Assembly: GCA_007449985.2 (NCBI GenBank) | Contig: VIIQ02000836.1 | Coordinates: forward strand, 124,001 to 188,000 | DNA length: 64,000 bases | Direction of reading: 5' to 3' | Source of the DNA: Desmodesmus armatus | Taxonomy: Eukaryota > Chlorophyta > Chlorophyceae > Sphaeropleales > Scenedesmaceae | In this document: positions 45,701 to 56,088 of the stretch, piece by piece | Numbering within the stretch: position 1 is the first letter of the stretch | Layout: every line of letters starts with the position of its first letter | Notes under the pieces: model-generated | The model's database searches: none | What the model was told of the DNA's origin: nothing | Seen by the model: the letters and a program-made list of their open reading frames with translations, nothing else | Made by a program: the position numbers and the translations under genes

Positions 45701-47648
45701 GGTAGTGTTAGTGGGGCGTGCGGCGGTGGATCTGGGTTTGCTCAGAGATTCCAAGGGCACCACAGTTTGTACAGATCCATGGTCGGTGGAGACTACAGAA
45801 ACCAAATTCAACGCAGCATATCTGTTACTTCAGGTTTTGTTCAGGAGCTGCTCACACAATGAGCACCACTGCAGCAGAAGCGCCAGCTCTGTGTGGTCAG
45901 CAACCTGGTGCCACCAATTCCACCAATCAATGGTAAGCGCCATGTGTCGGGCGATGAGTCAAAGATTTTGTTGTGCTTTGGCGGCTGTTTGCAGGCCATC
46001 TACGGCTTCCGTGGTGCCAAGTCCAGCATGCTGCAGCAGCAGTTTGACAAGGTGTATGCTGGCACTGCTGCCACCTACTACCTGTCAGACAACTACCGCA
46101 GCAAGCCACCCATCGTGCTGCTGGCTGACAGCATACGCAGGCACCTGTGAGTGGTGATCACACTGCACGCGAAAGTTGCACGCAGGCTTATAGACAGCCT
46201 CCACTCTCGACACGACAATGGCATGTTCATGATGTCTTCAGCACATGCATGCCGGCCAGTGCCCTGCAGTGAACCAGGAGCATCACATCCATCTGCAAGT
46301 TGTTCCAGTACAGTAGCCGTATTAGTAGTGGTTTGGAGCGCGGTGGTGCGCTACATTGCAACTCTCACTGGGCGGCTGCTGCACCGTTCACCTGCACATG
46401 CAGCGTGCATGCTACTGCGCTCATCACAGACCGAGTTCGGCTGTTGTTGTGACAGTCCAGCATATGGTTTTTAGGTGGATTGGTTTGGCTGCTGCTGTCG
46501 TCTGTTCCTTGCAGGCGCCCAAGCAGCCACAAGCTGGTGCATGGCCGCAGTATGAGGGACTACAACGGGAAGGATTGTGTGAAGCTGTTTGCGGCTGATA
46601 ACCCTGACCATGAGAGGCAGTATGCAATTGACCAGCTGAAGGAGTGGCACAGTCAAGGCTATCTATGGGACGAGATGGCAGTGCTGGGCAGGAACAAGCT
46701 GCCGGTGAGCTGTCTGTCAAGGTGTTGGACAACGAGTTGGGCAACCTGCACACATGGCACCTTTGATACATGGCGCACATGCAACGTGTATCTCAGTTGA
46801 GCTCCTGTTTGTGGGCATCTGCCTCAATGATGTGCAGGTCAGGCTGGGAGTAGCCAGTGACATAATTACAACTGCAGAGTGTATTGGCCATCAAACACTA
46901 CCAATGCAGTCACAAGCAAGGACGGTGTTGGTGACATGACAGGCTACGGCCCACAGGACAAGCTCGTACTTATGCTGCTTGAAACGGCATCTCAACTACT
47001 TTTGTGTGCTGCCGTACATCGACGCCTGCAGGTCAAGATGCTGTACAGAGCGGCCATCGGAGCGGGCATCCCATGTCACCTGCAAGTGGGCGACTTTTGG
47101 GATGCCATTGAGGTCAAGGCAGCTCTGTCACTGCTGCGGGCTGTTGTGTACCCTGAGGCAGCCAGCGAGGGCATCAAACGACGCCTGATCAAGGGCAGTA
47201 CTGAGGTCAAGGTACCGCTGACCTCTGGCTTAGGTGGGTCCTGAGGTGCATGGAGGTCTGTGTGTCAGTTGAGACTGACTAGGGTTTGTTATGCCCTGGC
47301 CTATTTTGGCGTGTAGCAGTCTTTTTTCTGTAGCAGCCAGCAACATCAAGACCACAGGGTTTTTCTTTTTCGCCAGAATAAGGAGGATTATTGTTGATTA
47401 TGCAGTTTATCAGTTTGACAAAAGCCTAGCAAGAAGCCCCGCCTTGCTCCCTGTGCTCTCCAATCCGCAGCCAAATCAGGCTGGGTAGATTGTGAAGGTT
47501 GCCTGCACATTGTTTGCCAAGCTGGCTGCAGCTTCTTCTCCATGCTTTCTGCTGTGTGTTCCTGGTGTGTTGGTGTGGTTGTGTAGGCCCCAAGCCAATA
47601 GAAGCCATGGAGTCAGCCATCACAGCAGCCAACCTCGCCAGGGAAAGA

Positions 47649-47690
<42 letters not shown>

Positions 47691-48921
47691 TCAGACAGCA
47701 CCCCTGGCGACAGCATCCCCTCAAGCCTTGCTGGCTGCCTGCTGGCTGGCTGTGGCCTGGGCAGCATGACACAGCCCGAGGCAGCAGCAGTGATGCAGCA
47801 ATGGCAGGATGCCACGAGTGCCGGGAGGGACAGGCTGGCAGCCTTGCAGGGCCTGGCGCCTGCCTGGCAGCAGCTGCCGGGGCTGAAAGCACTGACCAAG
47901 ACACAGCGGGCAGGACTGGACCGGCTGCAAGGGCTTGTTCAGCTGGCGGCTGCGGCGGCTATGCTGGGAGAGCCAGTGGATGTGATCGTGCAGGTGAGGC
48001 TTTAGGTTCTGTGATGCTGATTGCTGGTGTGTCTGGATGGGTTGCGGTGCAGTTGTTTCTGATATCCAGGAATACCTCAGAGCATGTGTTGTAGCTCGAC
48101 ACAGCAGCACAGTCGATGGGCTGCAACCTCCAGGTTTGGTTTCTGGGGCGGGTAGCATGTTGGTGAACAGCTGCAGCGTCTCAAGGAGTAAACTTGCATG
48201 TACAGTCTGGTATCCACCATTGGTGTCCTGCTGTCGTTGCTGGTGATTGTAGTTGCTGTTGGAAGGGTCCGGCATGGTGGAGTCGCTGCAGCAAGTGACA
48301 GAGCCAGACAAGGTGAACAAGGCCCAGGGCAGGCTGACAAGCTTCAAGACACTCATCAAGCTGGCCGGTCTGCCCAACTTCCAGGGTGATGCAGACGATG
48401 TGTTCCAACTCTTACAGCTGGACGAAGAGGAGGGCGAGTGGCCCCTCATCGGTGACAGCAACGGCAGCGTCAATGGCAACGGCAGCAGCAGCAGTGACAG
48501 CAGCAGCGGCAGCAGCACTGATGGCAGCCCGAACGACACCATCCAGCAGCTGCGCAACTTCATGGACTACTGCAGCTTGCAGGGCGAGAATGATGGTGAG
48601 GTTGGAGAGGAGCGTGGCCCCCGGGTGCACTTCCTCACGATGCACGCATCCAAGGGCAAGGAGTTTGCCTGCGTCGCCCTGCCTTCCTTCTACGAAGGCG
48701 TCTTGCCAAGCGACAGGGAGAACACCCCTGCGGCACTTGAGCAGGAACGCAACACGGCGTACGTGGCTGTCACGCGAGCGAAGGATCGCCTGCTTATCAC
48801 ATGGCCGAAGGCAGTACAGTCGAAGTGGGACTACGACTCCACGAGAACCTCCAGATTCCTGAATGATGCCATCAGGATGGCTGCAGCAGACCAGCTGCCT
48901 GGTATCGAGCTGGTTGAGTAG
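42771..48921 (+). CDS. UvrD/Rep-type SF1A DNA helicase with poly-Ser insertions
   Basis: ATP-dependent 3'-5' DNA helicase of the UvrD/PcrA/Srs2 class, expected in DNA repair or recombination. Fourteen exons join in frame to 862 aa: 42771-42861, 43051-43154, 43529-43629, 43865-44245, 44565-44627, 44829-44916, 45293-45341, 45609-45697, 45995-46146, 46515-46704, 47032-47233, 47587-47993, 48070-48085, 48266-48921. Motifs: Q-motif (SLSQEQQDAV), Walker A GPGSGKT (31-37), Ia VITFTRKAAQEL, II LVDEGQDTN (291-297), III GDPDQAIYGFRGA, IV YYLSDNYRS, V VHFLTMHASKGKEF, VI NTAYVAVTRAKDRLLITW. Domain 1B carries a roughly 100-residue Ser-rich insertion with AGC runs; a second poly-Ser tract lies in exon 12 (2B region) and a third in the last exon. 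Motif II has Gly where most relatives have Phe/Tyr/Ala. Exon 13 is only 16 nt. Confidence 0.9.
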
Positions 48922-49130
48922 TCGCAGTCACCCCTGTATGCAGTATGCGCAGTTGCTGCAGGTGTGTGGCCTGAATGATGGAAGCTTGATTCATGCCTGG
49001 TTGCACTTGATTTTGGTTGAGTTGGCCTCCCAGTTTACGGGGCCAGTCACGGACTGCTCATGAGCGCTGTGGCATGACACTGTTGAGTGCATGGCAGCGG
49101 CGGTGGGCATTTGCACGTATTGCAGCTTGT

Positions 49131-49135
49131 TGTAA
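49131..49135 (+). promoter_or_regulatory. TGTAA polyadenylation motif, helicase
   Basis: TGTAA lies 210 nt after the helicase stop codon. This pentamer is the usual poly(A) signal in many chlorophyte algae. Confidence 0.5.
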
Positions 49136-49290
49136 CAATATCAAGCAGCTGAATAAGCTGCGCGCAGGTGAATGCAGTTGTGTTGTTTGTCTCTTTGGCA
49201 GCCTGTTGCTGTCTGTTGCAGCTGGTGCAGGACAGAGCCTGACTACCAAGCACTTTCTGTCGACAGACATGGTTGTTCAAGCGCATCGAC

Positions 49291-49743
49291 ATGGCATCTG
49301 CTCCAATCAGTATGAGCATGAGTTGTCAGCAGTCAGCTGACTGCCCTGGGGGACCAACAAGGCTCTGGGCAGTGTTGCTGGCGGTGTTGGCTGCCACACA
49401 GTGTTGTTGCATCCCTGCCCTTGCAGCCTGTCCCACAAACTATACGTCCTCCTGTGGTTCCCATTCATTGATTGGTGGTTGAAATTGAGCATGCAGCAGG
49501 CTGCAGCTGTACTGTTGTGGTTGGGCCAGGTTGAGGCTGCTGATCTGCTGCTTTTACAGATCTGATCGGGTCACAATCTTCATGGATGGCATGGCTGCCA
49601 ACAGCTGCATCATCTACAACAATGGAGGTGTTAAAAGCTTCAGCTGTTACTCCAGACAGGCCTTTGCACTGCATATGTTCAGTGTGTGCCAGCTTGCATT
49701 GTCAGGATGCCAAGGCTTGGTCATTTATACACTGGGCCTGTGA
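49291..49743 (+). CDS. possible small secreted Cys-containing protein, uncertain
   Basis: An ATG at 49291 opens a frame with a hydrophobic segment (LWAVLLAVLAATQCCCIPAL) followed by a cleavage-like AAC and CPTNYTSSC, suggesting a secreted protein. A possible second exon begins after TTTTACAG at about 49559 (VTIFMDGMAANSCIIYNNGG) and runs to a stop at 49743. The only donor that joins the frames is weak (ACGTCC at about 49445). No homologous family was recognised. It could be chance sequence in a convergent intergenic region. Confidence 0.2.
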
Positions 49744-50542
49744 ATCCAGCCAATGAGCTAGATCCACAACGAACAGCGCAGAAACAGGGGGATTGTTTTG
49801 ACAGGCAATCAAGCACTTCAAGTATCCTGACTGCGACCAAAAACATATGGCGGCAAGGCGCCAAACCATGCTGGTCAGAAGGACCACAGCAAGCCTCGCG
49901 GCAGGCCATATGCACCAGAACACAGTCTGTCACACAATCTGGGTTGCAGACAGCAAAGGAAGTCCCTCGCACACCTCAAATATTCACACGCCCTTGTGCT
50001 GTTCCTGTCTGTTCATACGCAACAGATGTTTCCAAGGGCACAGGCTCCAAGAAGGTAGTTGTGATGTTGAGCCTGTTGTATCCGCCCAACATTCCTAACC
50101 TGTCCTATGCTGCATTGGTTTGCAACCAGGTCCATGCACTGCGCACCCAAGCATGCAGACTAAGGCAAGCAGCAGACACACTGCGCTGACAGTACGCAAA
50201 AGCTGAAAAGCCTTCCGGGCACTGCTTGCCTGAGCTGCTAACAAGGACCAGCTGCGACGCAGCCCCCACAACCACAACCCAACCAACCCAACTAATGTAC
50301 ACAAATGCAGAGGCCAGACGCAGTCTCTGTTTGAACAGGGTCCAACCCCCCAACAACATCCTGCAGGTTTTGTGTGTGCTGTGAGGTGCTCAGACTGTGC
50401 TGACAGCCCATCAGCCAAAACAGCATGCACACAAGCCCACATGGAGTAAATGCCGGCCGTCTGGTGCCTCAGAGGGAGGCGCCTGGCAGCATGCATGCCC
50501 TCACACACATACACACTTCCGTGCCTTCACACGCTCTGCTGC
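49744..50542. other. intergenic, no gene recognised
   Basis: Convergent region next to the 3' end of the membrane protein gene at 50543. Nothing recognisable on either strand. Confidence 0.45.
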
Positions 50543-51915
50543 TCAGCTCCTGCTTTGCCCTGGGTAGCTAGCCCCTGCAAAGCGGCCCACAGCTCTGTTC
50601 GGTTGGAAACCACCTGCTGAGTTTGAACGGTAGTGGCCTGCTGCCCTCGGGGTGTCACCACCAGCAACATCAATCTCAGCATCTGCACTGCCTGTATATG
50701 ACGGCTGCTTTGCCACACGAGCTCGTGGGGTACCCTTCTCGCTGCGCACACGCATTGTCACAAACCAGGCGACGCAGGCAGCAGCTATACACAAACCGAT
50801 CACCAGGCCTGCTATGCCGCCTCCAGACAGCGTGTGGCTGCCCCTGCTGCCAGCCTGCTGTCCGCCAGCTTCCAGCTTGGTAACCTTCTCCCGGAATGCC
50901 GCCAAGCCACCTGCCTTGTTTATGAGAGCCTGCATGGCTGCATCATTGAAGCTGCCTCCAATGCCGCCAGTGTAGGGGACAACTGGTATGGTCGTGGCTG
51001 AAGCATAGGGATCTGTGGGGATCAGCATGACGTCGACCTCCGCTGGAGCGGCCGGTGCAGCTGGCGCAGCAGTCTCATTGCTGCTGCTGGCGGAGCTTGC
51101 AGGAGCTGTTGAGTTGCTGCTTGCTGGCGTGTTGGTTGTGTTACCTGTGCTGGGGGGTGTGGCAGCAGCTGCTGGTGCTGGTGCGGGTGCTGTGGCAGGT
51201 GCTGCTGCTGTTGGTGCTGGAGTAGAGGCTGTTGGCGCAGCAGCTGCAGCGGGGGTAGGTGTGGCAGCAGGGCTGCCTGCTGCAGGTGCTGGCTGCTCCT
51301 TGCTTGGGGAGGGTGGTGGGGTGCCAGTACTGTCATGGACCACAGGCACCCCTTCTGCCTGGATCTTCTGCAGTAGCTGTCCGCTTTCAAGAATGTCATG
51401 TGTGGGCGCTGCCGAACTGGCACCTGAGACATTTTGGTCTGTGGCCTGCTGCAATGCCTCCGTTAGGCCCCCATTGCCACGGTGTGCAACCTTGCTGAAC
51501 AGAGTGACAAACTTCTCTGCATCTGCTGGAGTGATGGACTCCAAGTTGAGGTCTGCTGGGATGATGATTGTGGGGGGCAGCATGGTCTCAGCTGCTTCTG
51601 TTGAGACTGCACCACCATCTGGCATACTGCGCTTCCTGAACAGTGAAGCAAGGCCCGAAGGCAGGATGACGTCGCTTTTGAGCAGGGCCCTGCCGGCGCG
51701 TCCTGAGATGACATGCCGCTGCTGCTGTGCTTTCAAGTCCTGGCCTGCGAAAGGAGGCAAACACGCATGCACGTTGACGAAGAGTTTCTAATCATAACAT
51801 TGTATGCCTTCAGATGTTCCGCCTGCCTCAGAAGCATACCTTTCTCACGCAGCACCTCGGCGGAGCAAACACAAGCGCACACACTAAGCAGTACCACGGC
51901 CAACCGTATCGACAT
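50543..51915 (-). CDS. unrecognised type I membrane protein, Pro/Ala-rich ectodomain
   Basis: Two exons, 51915-51840 and 51744-50543, join in frame to 425 aa. The start ATG opens a clear signal peptide (MSIRLAVVLLSVCACVCSAE). The first exon is short and ends in phase 1; the donor is GTATGC and the acceptor CGCAG. The ectodomain has a non-repetitive part (SDVILPSGLASLFRKR, PTIIIPADLNLESITPADAE), then a roughly 110-residue Ala/Pro/Thr/Ser-rich stretch typical of O-glycosylated wall proteins. One helix follows (GIAGLVIGLCIAAACVAWFV), then a basic cytosolic tail with KGTPRARVAKQPSY. No catalytic or named domain was recognised. A surface or wall-linked role is inference. Confidence 0.75.
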
Positions 51916-52777
51916 CTGCAAGGCTTGGATGATATAAGTATGTTATACGTGTTTGATGATGTATCACAGGCTGGGACGGCTTGATTGGCGAAAGATGGCT
52001 ACACGTGGTGCAGATGGCGGGAGCAATGGCGTGATGTTGGCGGAAAGGCCGGATAGCCTCTTGATATGATTGAATGCAACATGTAACTATGCAGTAGAAG
52101 GCCCCAAGACTACAATGCAGTCCAAACACCGTCACACTGTGTCATGCAATAACGCGCTGCGGCTGCACCGGGCCGGGAGACGTTGAGTGAAACTTAAGCA
52201 GGACGATGTTGTGTAAAGATGATGGTTACGCCTTGTTTTTCTTGGTTCAATCATGCCGTAGGGACATGGACAGATGGCGAGGCCGTTGCAGTGCAGCAGC
52301 ATATGTGCACATCACTCAACCTGGAGCATGAGTGGCTTTCATTGAGGTAGGCATATGTGGCTCTCATTGGCAACCAAAAACACATTCACCTGCTTATGCG
52401 TGGTGACAAGAGACCAGTACAAGGCCAGCATGCAGGAGGCGCATGCACAGTGGCCCAACATCAGCAGGCTTCCTGCTTGCTGGGACAGACACAACAGATC
52501 TGACCAAGTAAGTAAGCATGAAAACTGCACAGTGACGTGCAAACCAGCTGCATCCTCACAACAACAGGTTGAAGTGGATGCCCGCATAAAGCCCGCATAA
52601 AGCCCGCCAGCACTTGACTCACTGCAGTAGTGACCCACAGCTCAACCTGTTCATTGCACCATATCCCCGCCATCAAATACCAGCCCTCAGCATCTTACGC
52701 CAGTGGCCACCAGCTAGCATCCAGCAAAAATACAGGAAAATAATGCTGCATTGCCTCAGCAGGTGTATCCACCGTAA
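51916..52777. other. intergenic, no gene recognised
   Basis: Lies upstream of the membrane protein and downstream of the LRR gene. It should hold a promoter on the minus strand. No clear TATA box, element or coding frame was identified. Confidence 0.45.
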
Positions 52778-54547
52778 TCAAAACCGCATCGCCTCAGCCA
52801 CACCAGGCCACTCTTGTGCTCCACGTTGCTGCAGCACTGTCACCTCAGCATCCCCCAGCCTGGTGTGCCTGAGCCTCAGGCTGTGCAGCTGGGTCCAGTG
52901 GCGGGCGGCATGCTCTGCCAGTGCTGTCACACCACCTTCACCTGCAGCAAGGGTGGCAACGGCAGCAGGGGCAAAGTCACACATGGCCAGAACAGTTCAC
53001 AGTGAAATCATGAAAGATCAGCATGGGCAATGCCATGCTGGTTGTGGGCACAGTAGCGCACACGAGCCCTAAAGATTGACTTTGATACGTGACACGGCAT
53101 GTTTGGGGGTTTGATTTGTAGCTCAATGCACCTTCAACCTGGTTGATACTGAGGTCCAGGGTCTGCAGCTGTGGCCAGTGGGGCCCCGCATGTTCTGCCA
53201 AGGCCGTCAGCTCCATTGCTCCCAGCCTATTCCAGCTGAGATCCAGGGTGCACGACTTGGGCCAGTGGGGTGCTGCGTGTACTGCGATGGCTGTCACTCC
53301 AGCCTCTCCCAAGGTGTTGCCACTGAGGTTGAGGGACTGCAGCTGACGCCAGTGTCGGGCTGCATGCTGGGCCAGGGCGATCACGCCAGCGTCACCAAGC
53401 TGGTTTTTGCTGAGGTCCAAGCTCTGCATCTCAGCCCAGTGGGAGGCTGCATGCTGTGCAAGGGCTGCCACGCCGGCGTCTCCAACCCGGTTGCTGCTGA
53501 GGATCAGGCTCTGCAGCTGTGGCCAGTGGCGGGCTGCATGCTGTGCCAGTGCAGTCACTCCCGCATCTCCCAGCTTGTTCAAGCTGAGATTGAGCTTCTG
53601 CAGCTGGGGCCAGTGGCAGGCTGCACCCTCTGCCAGGGCTGTCATGCCAGCTGCTGTCTTGTGGTTGTGGCTGAGGTCAAGGTTCTCTAGCTGGGCCCAG
53701 TGGGAAGCTGCGTGTGCTGCCAGTACTGTCACGCCATCAGCTCCCAGCTGGTTCATACTGAGGTTCAAGGTTCTCAGGTGAGGCCAGTGGGCAGCAGCAT
53801 GCTGTGCCAGAGCTGCTGTGCCAGTGGCTGTGAGGTGGTTGTGGCTTAGGTCCAGGTCCTGCAGCTGGGGCCAATGGCGAGCGGCATGCTGTGCAAGGGC
53901 TGTTGCACCAGCTGCTGTCAAATGGTTGTGACTGAGGTCCAGGGAATTGAGGTTCGTCAGGCAAGGCGCTGTGTGCTGTGCAAATGCAGTGACACACTTG
54001 TCTGCATCGTATGAACGGAAAGCTCCTTGCAGGTTGACAACCTCAAGCCCTGACAGGCACCTGCCCAGCAGCTGCCAAGCCGCAACGTCATCTGCACTGG
54101 TCCTGGCTGCTGCCAATGCTGCCTCCCAACTGTCAGAGGCCTCAGCAGGCTGAATTGTAGAAACCATACCAGAAGTAGCAGGCTGCTGCAGCTTCAGCTG
54201 CTGCACTGCCTCGTCAAGAGGTGGGCCATATCCCCCACAGCCCAAGGCAGCAGCAGGGTCCTGCAGGCACGATCAGTCAGCAGCATACAGGCAGGAGGCC
54301 ACAGTCAGATGTTGCGTCATACAGTTCTCAGACTGCTTATCAAATGCGTATGTGAGCGGCGACAGCTGGCCTGCTGCATGCAACAGCCACGTGTCCACGA
54401 CTTGTGCCTTTTGCTGTGACTTGAGATATTTGGTGCACGTTTCAAAAAGCAATGAGCCTCTCAAGCGCTAGTGCACCCCTGCAGGCTCACCAGAGTGCTT
54501 TCCTCCACCCCGCGCGCAATGAACTGGGTCCACGTCGCACACGGCAT
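52778..54547 (-). CDS. leucine-rich-repeat (ribonuclease-inhibitor/NLRC-type) protein
   Basis: Three exons, 54547-54491, 54260-53132 and 52941-52778, join exactly to 449 aa. The N-terminus (MPCATWTQFIARGVEESTL) is not a signal peptide. After about 100 non-repeat residues come ten or more 28-residue LRRs of the form LQ-LDLSHN-LT-AGATALAQHAARHWPQ, the RI-like class with alternating helix and strand. No NB-ARC, kinase, F-box or membrane segment is present, so it is probably a cytosolic binding scaffold. The repeats are strikingly uniform, often with AARHWPQLQ, suggesting recent internal duplication. The exon 2/3 splice at GAAG leaves one extra residue in a repeat. An alternative donor three bases earlier would not keep phase. 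Confidence 0.85.
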
Positions 54548-55021
54548 TCCTTGTCTTTGTGTGGCTTTATGCGATTGTAGGTGAGTTCAGTATTTGTTGA
54601 ATGACAGCATGCCTGTAGAAGCACTCTCCACATGCGGCAGTCGCTGTAGCATGTCACTTTGCGCTGGCAACGCTACAGCCTCCGGGTTGGGTAAGCTGCT
54701 GCAGCAGTAGTTATGCGCAGGGTTCATTCAGTGCATGTTCAGCCGTGTTGAAAATGAGTACATGGCTTGTCAATGCAACCTTGGACATTGCATTGCCAAC
54801 TGGCTGCTGCAGATCTGCAGTTCTGGAAGTGCAGAATTGATCTGGACTGGAAGTGCTGCAGCAAGGGACCAGCTAGGAGTTCATGTACAGTCCTGGGCCA
54901 ATGTGCAGTCAACAAAATTCAAAACCGAACAGCAGGACTACAAGACAAAGCAGGGAGACCGCCGATTGCAGATTTCACCAGGAGTGCATACTGCACTCCT
55001 GGAAAAGGGGGGCGCACCCCA

Positions 55022-55060
55022 GGGGGGGGGGGGGGGTGCGCACCCCCCCCCCCCCCCCCC
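55022..55060. repeat. G15-TGCGCA-C18 palindrome
   Basis: Fifteen G (55022-55036), TGCGCA, then eighteen C (55043-55060) form a perfect 36-bp palindrome able to extrude a cruciform or G-quadruplex. Nearby GGGGGGCGCACCCC just upstream repeats the theme. It may be the junction of a foldback, or an assembly artefact. Confidence 0.85.
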
Positions 55061-56046
55061 TTTGGACACTCCAAAAAAATTACTTCACACCAAGCGTCCA
55101 TATGTTCTCGTTAGCAATTAAAAACACTTGACCCTTGGTTACATCCACACACAACACCTCCCGCCTGTGCATCACACTTGAGCAACCCAAAAATACTGTT
55201 ACTGCGGAAGACAACACCAGTAGCCAATGGCAACACAAGCATGGCGCCATATCACCACTCTCAAGGCAAACTCCAAGCCGCACGATCATCAAACATCTGC
55301 ACAAATAACACTGTCACACAAACAATACTGTCACACAGTAATTTTGCTTAGGCGTCGGCATGCACACCACACTTGTCAAACTGTGCACAGATGTGCCAAC
55401 TGCAGTTGATGCCAGCAGTACAGTGGTGCACATGATAGCGGTACCCTCACGATACTACCCTCCTGCTGGCCATACGTCCAACAATGCCACTGCCAGCGCT
55501 AGCCACATGCAAAATTTACACCCTCAGCAACATATGTGCTGACATTTCCTTATCACTCCCTAACCTGCCGTTTGACATTCCCTGCTTGCCTGAAGCACCC
55601 CCTGCTGTGTGTACATGCACATGCCAACCATAACAAGCTTTGTGTATAAGGGACACCAGCAATGTGTGGGGAACACCGCCAACATGCAACTGCTAGCGCC
55701 GCACACACCACCACCCTGCTTTTGCAGCAGCATGGAACAGTCTCCGTCGTCTGCTGCCTCAAACCTGCAGAGTCCTCTCGTAGTCCTCAATGCTGCACAC
55801 AGATACAACAAACAAACACCAACAAGCAAGTCAACAAGTGTCAGCATCAGACAGTAGACGGCTTATGCGAGACACACATGGGAGCAACAGCTGGAATGGT
55901 TCCACCTGCTGCTGGCAGGCAATGTCACTGTTTGGCTTGACTGATGCAACGGAACAAGCCATTATAGGCAATGCCAATCGCTGACAATGTGGTCGACGTG
56001 CATCAGGCCGAGCTGCAATCAAGCACCACCTATCTTGCGTTCACCC

Positions 56047-56051
56047 TTACA
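56047..56051 (-). promoter_or_regulatory. TGTAA polyadenylation motif, HPPD
   Basis: TGTAA on the minus strand lies about 38 nt after the HPPD stop codon, the usual position of the chlorophyte poly(A) signal. Confidence 0.6.
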
Positions 56052-56088
56052 CTCAGCCCCATGCGGCCGGCGCAGTGCACAAAGCCCC

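Larger units (their letters stand above)
54548..56088. other. intergenic with G/C palindrome; no gene recognised
   Basis: No coding frame with a recognisable domain. Notable only for the palindromic G-run/C-run at 55022-55060 and short direct repeats near 55290-55340 (AACA(C/A)TACTGTCACACA). Confidence 0.45.

Noticed and set aside
47721..48563. 280-codon minus-strand frame with Leu runs
   Set aside because: Antisense of helicase exons 12-14 and their introns. The helicase motifs are on the plus strand.
51015..51791. 258-codon plus-strand frame rich in Gly/Ala/Val
   Set aside because: Antisense of the Pro/Ala-rich membrane protein gene, which has a signal peptide, splice sites and a membrane helix on the minus strand.
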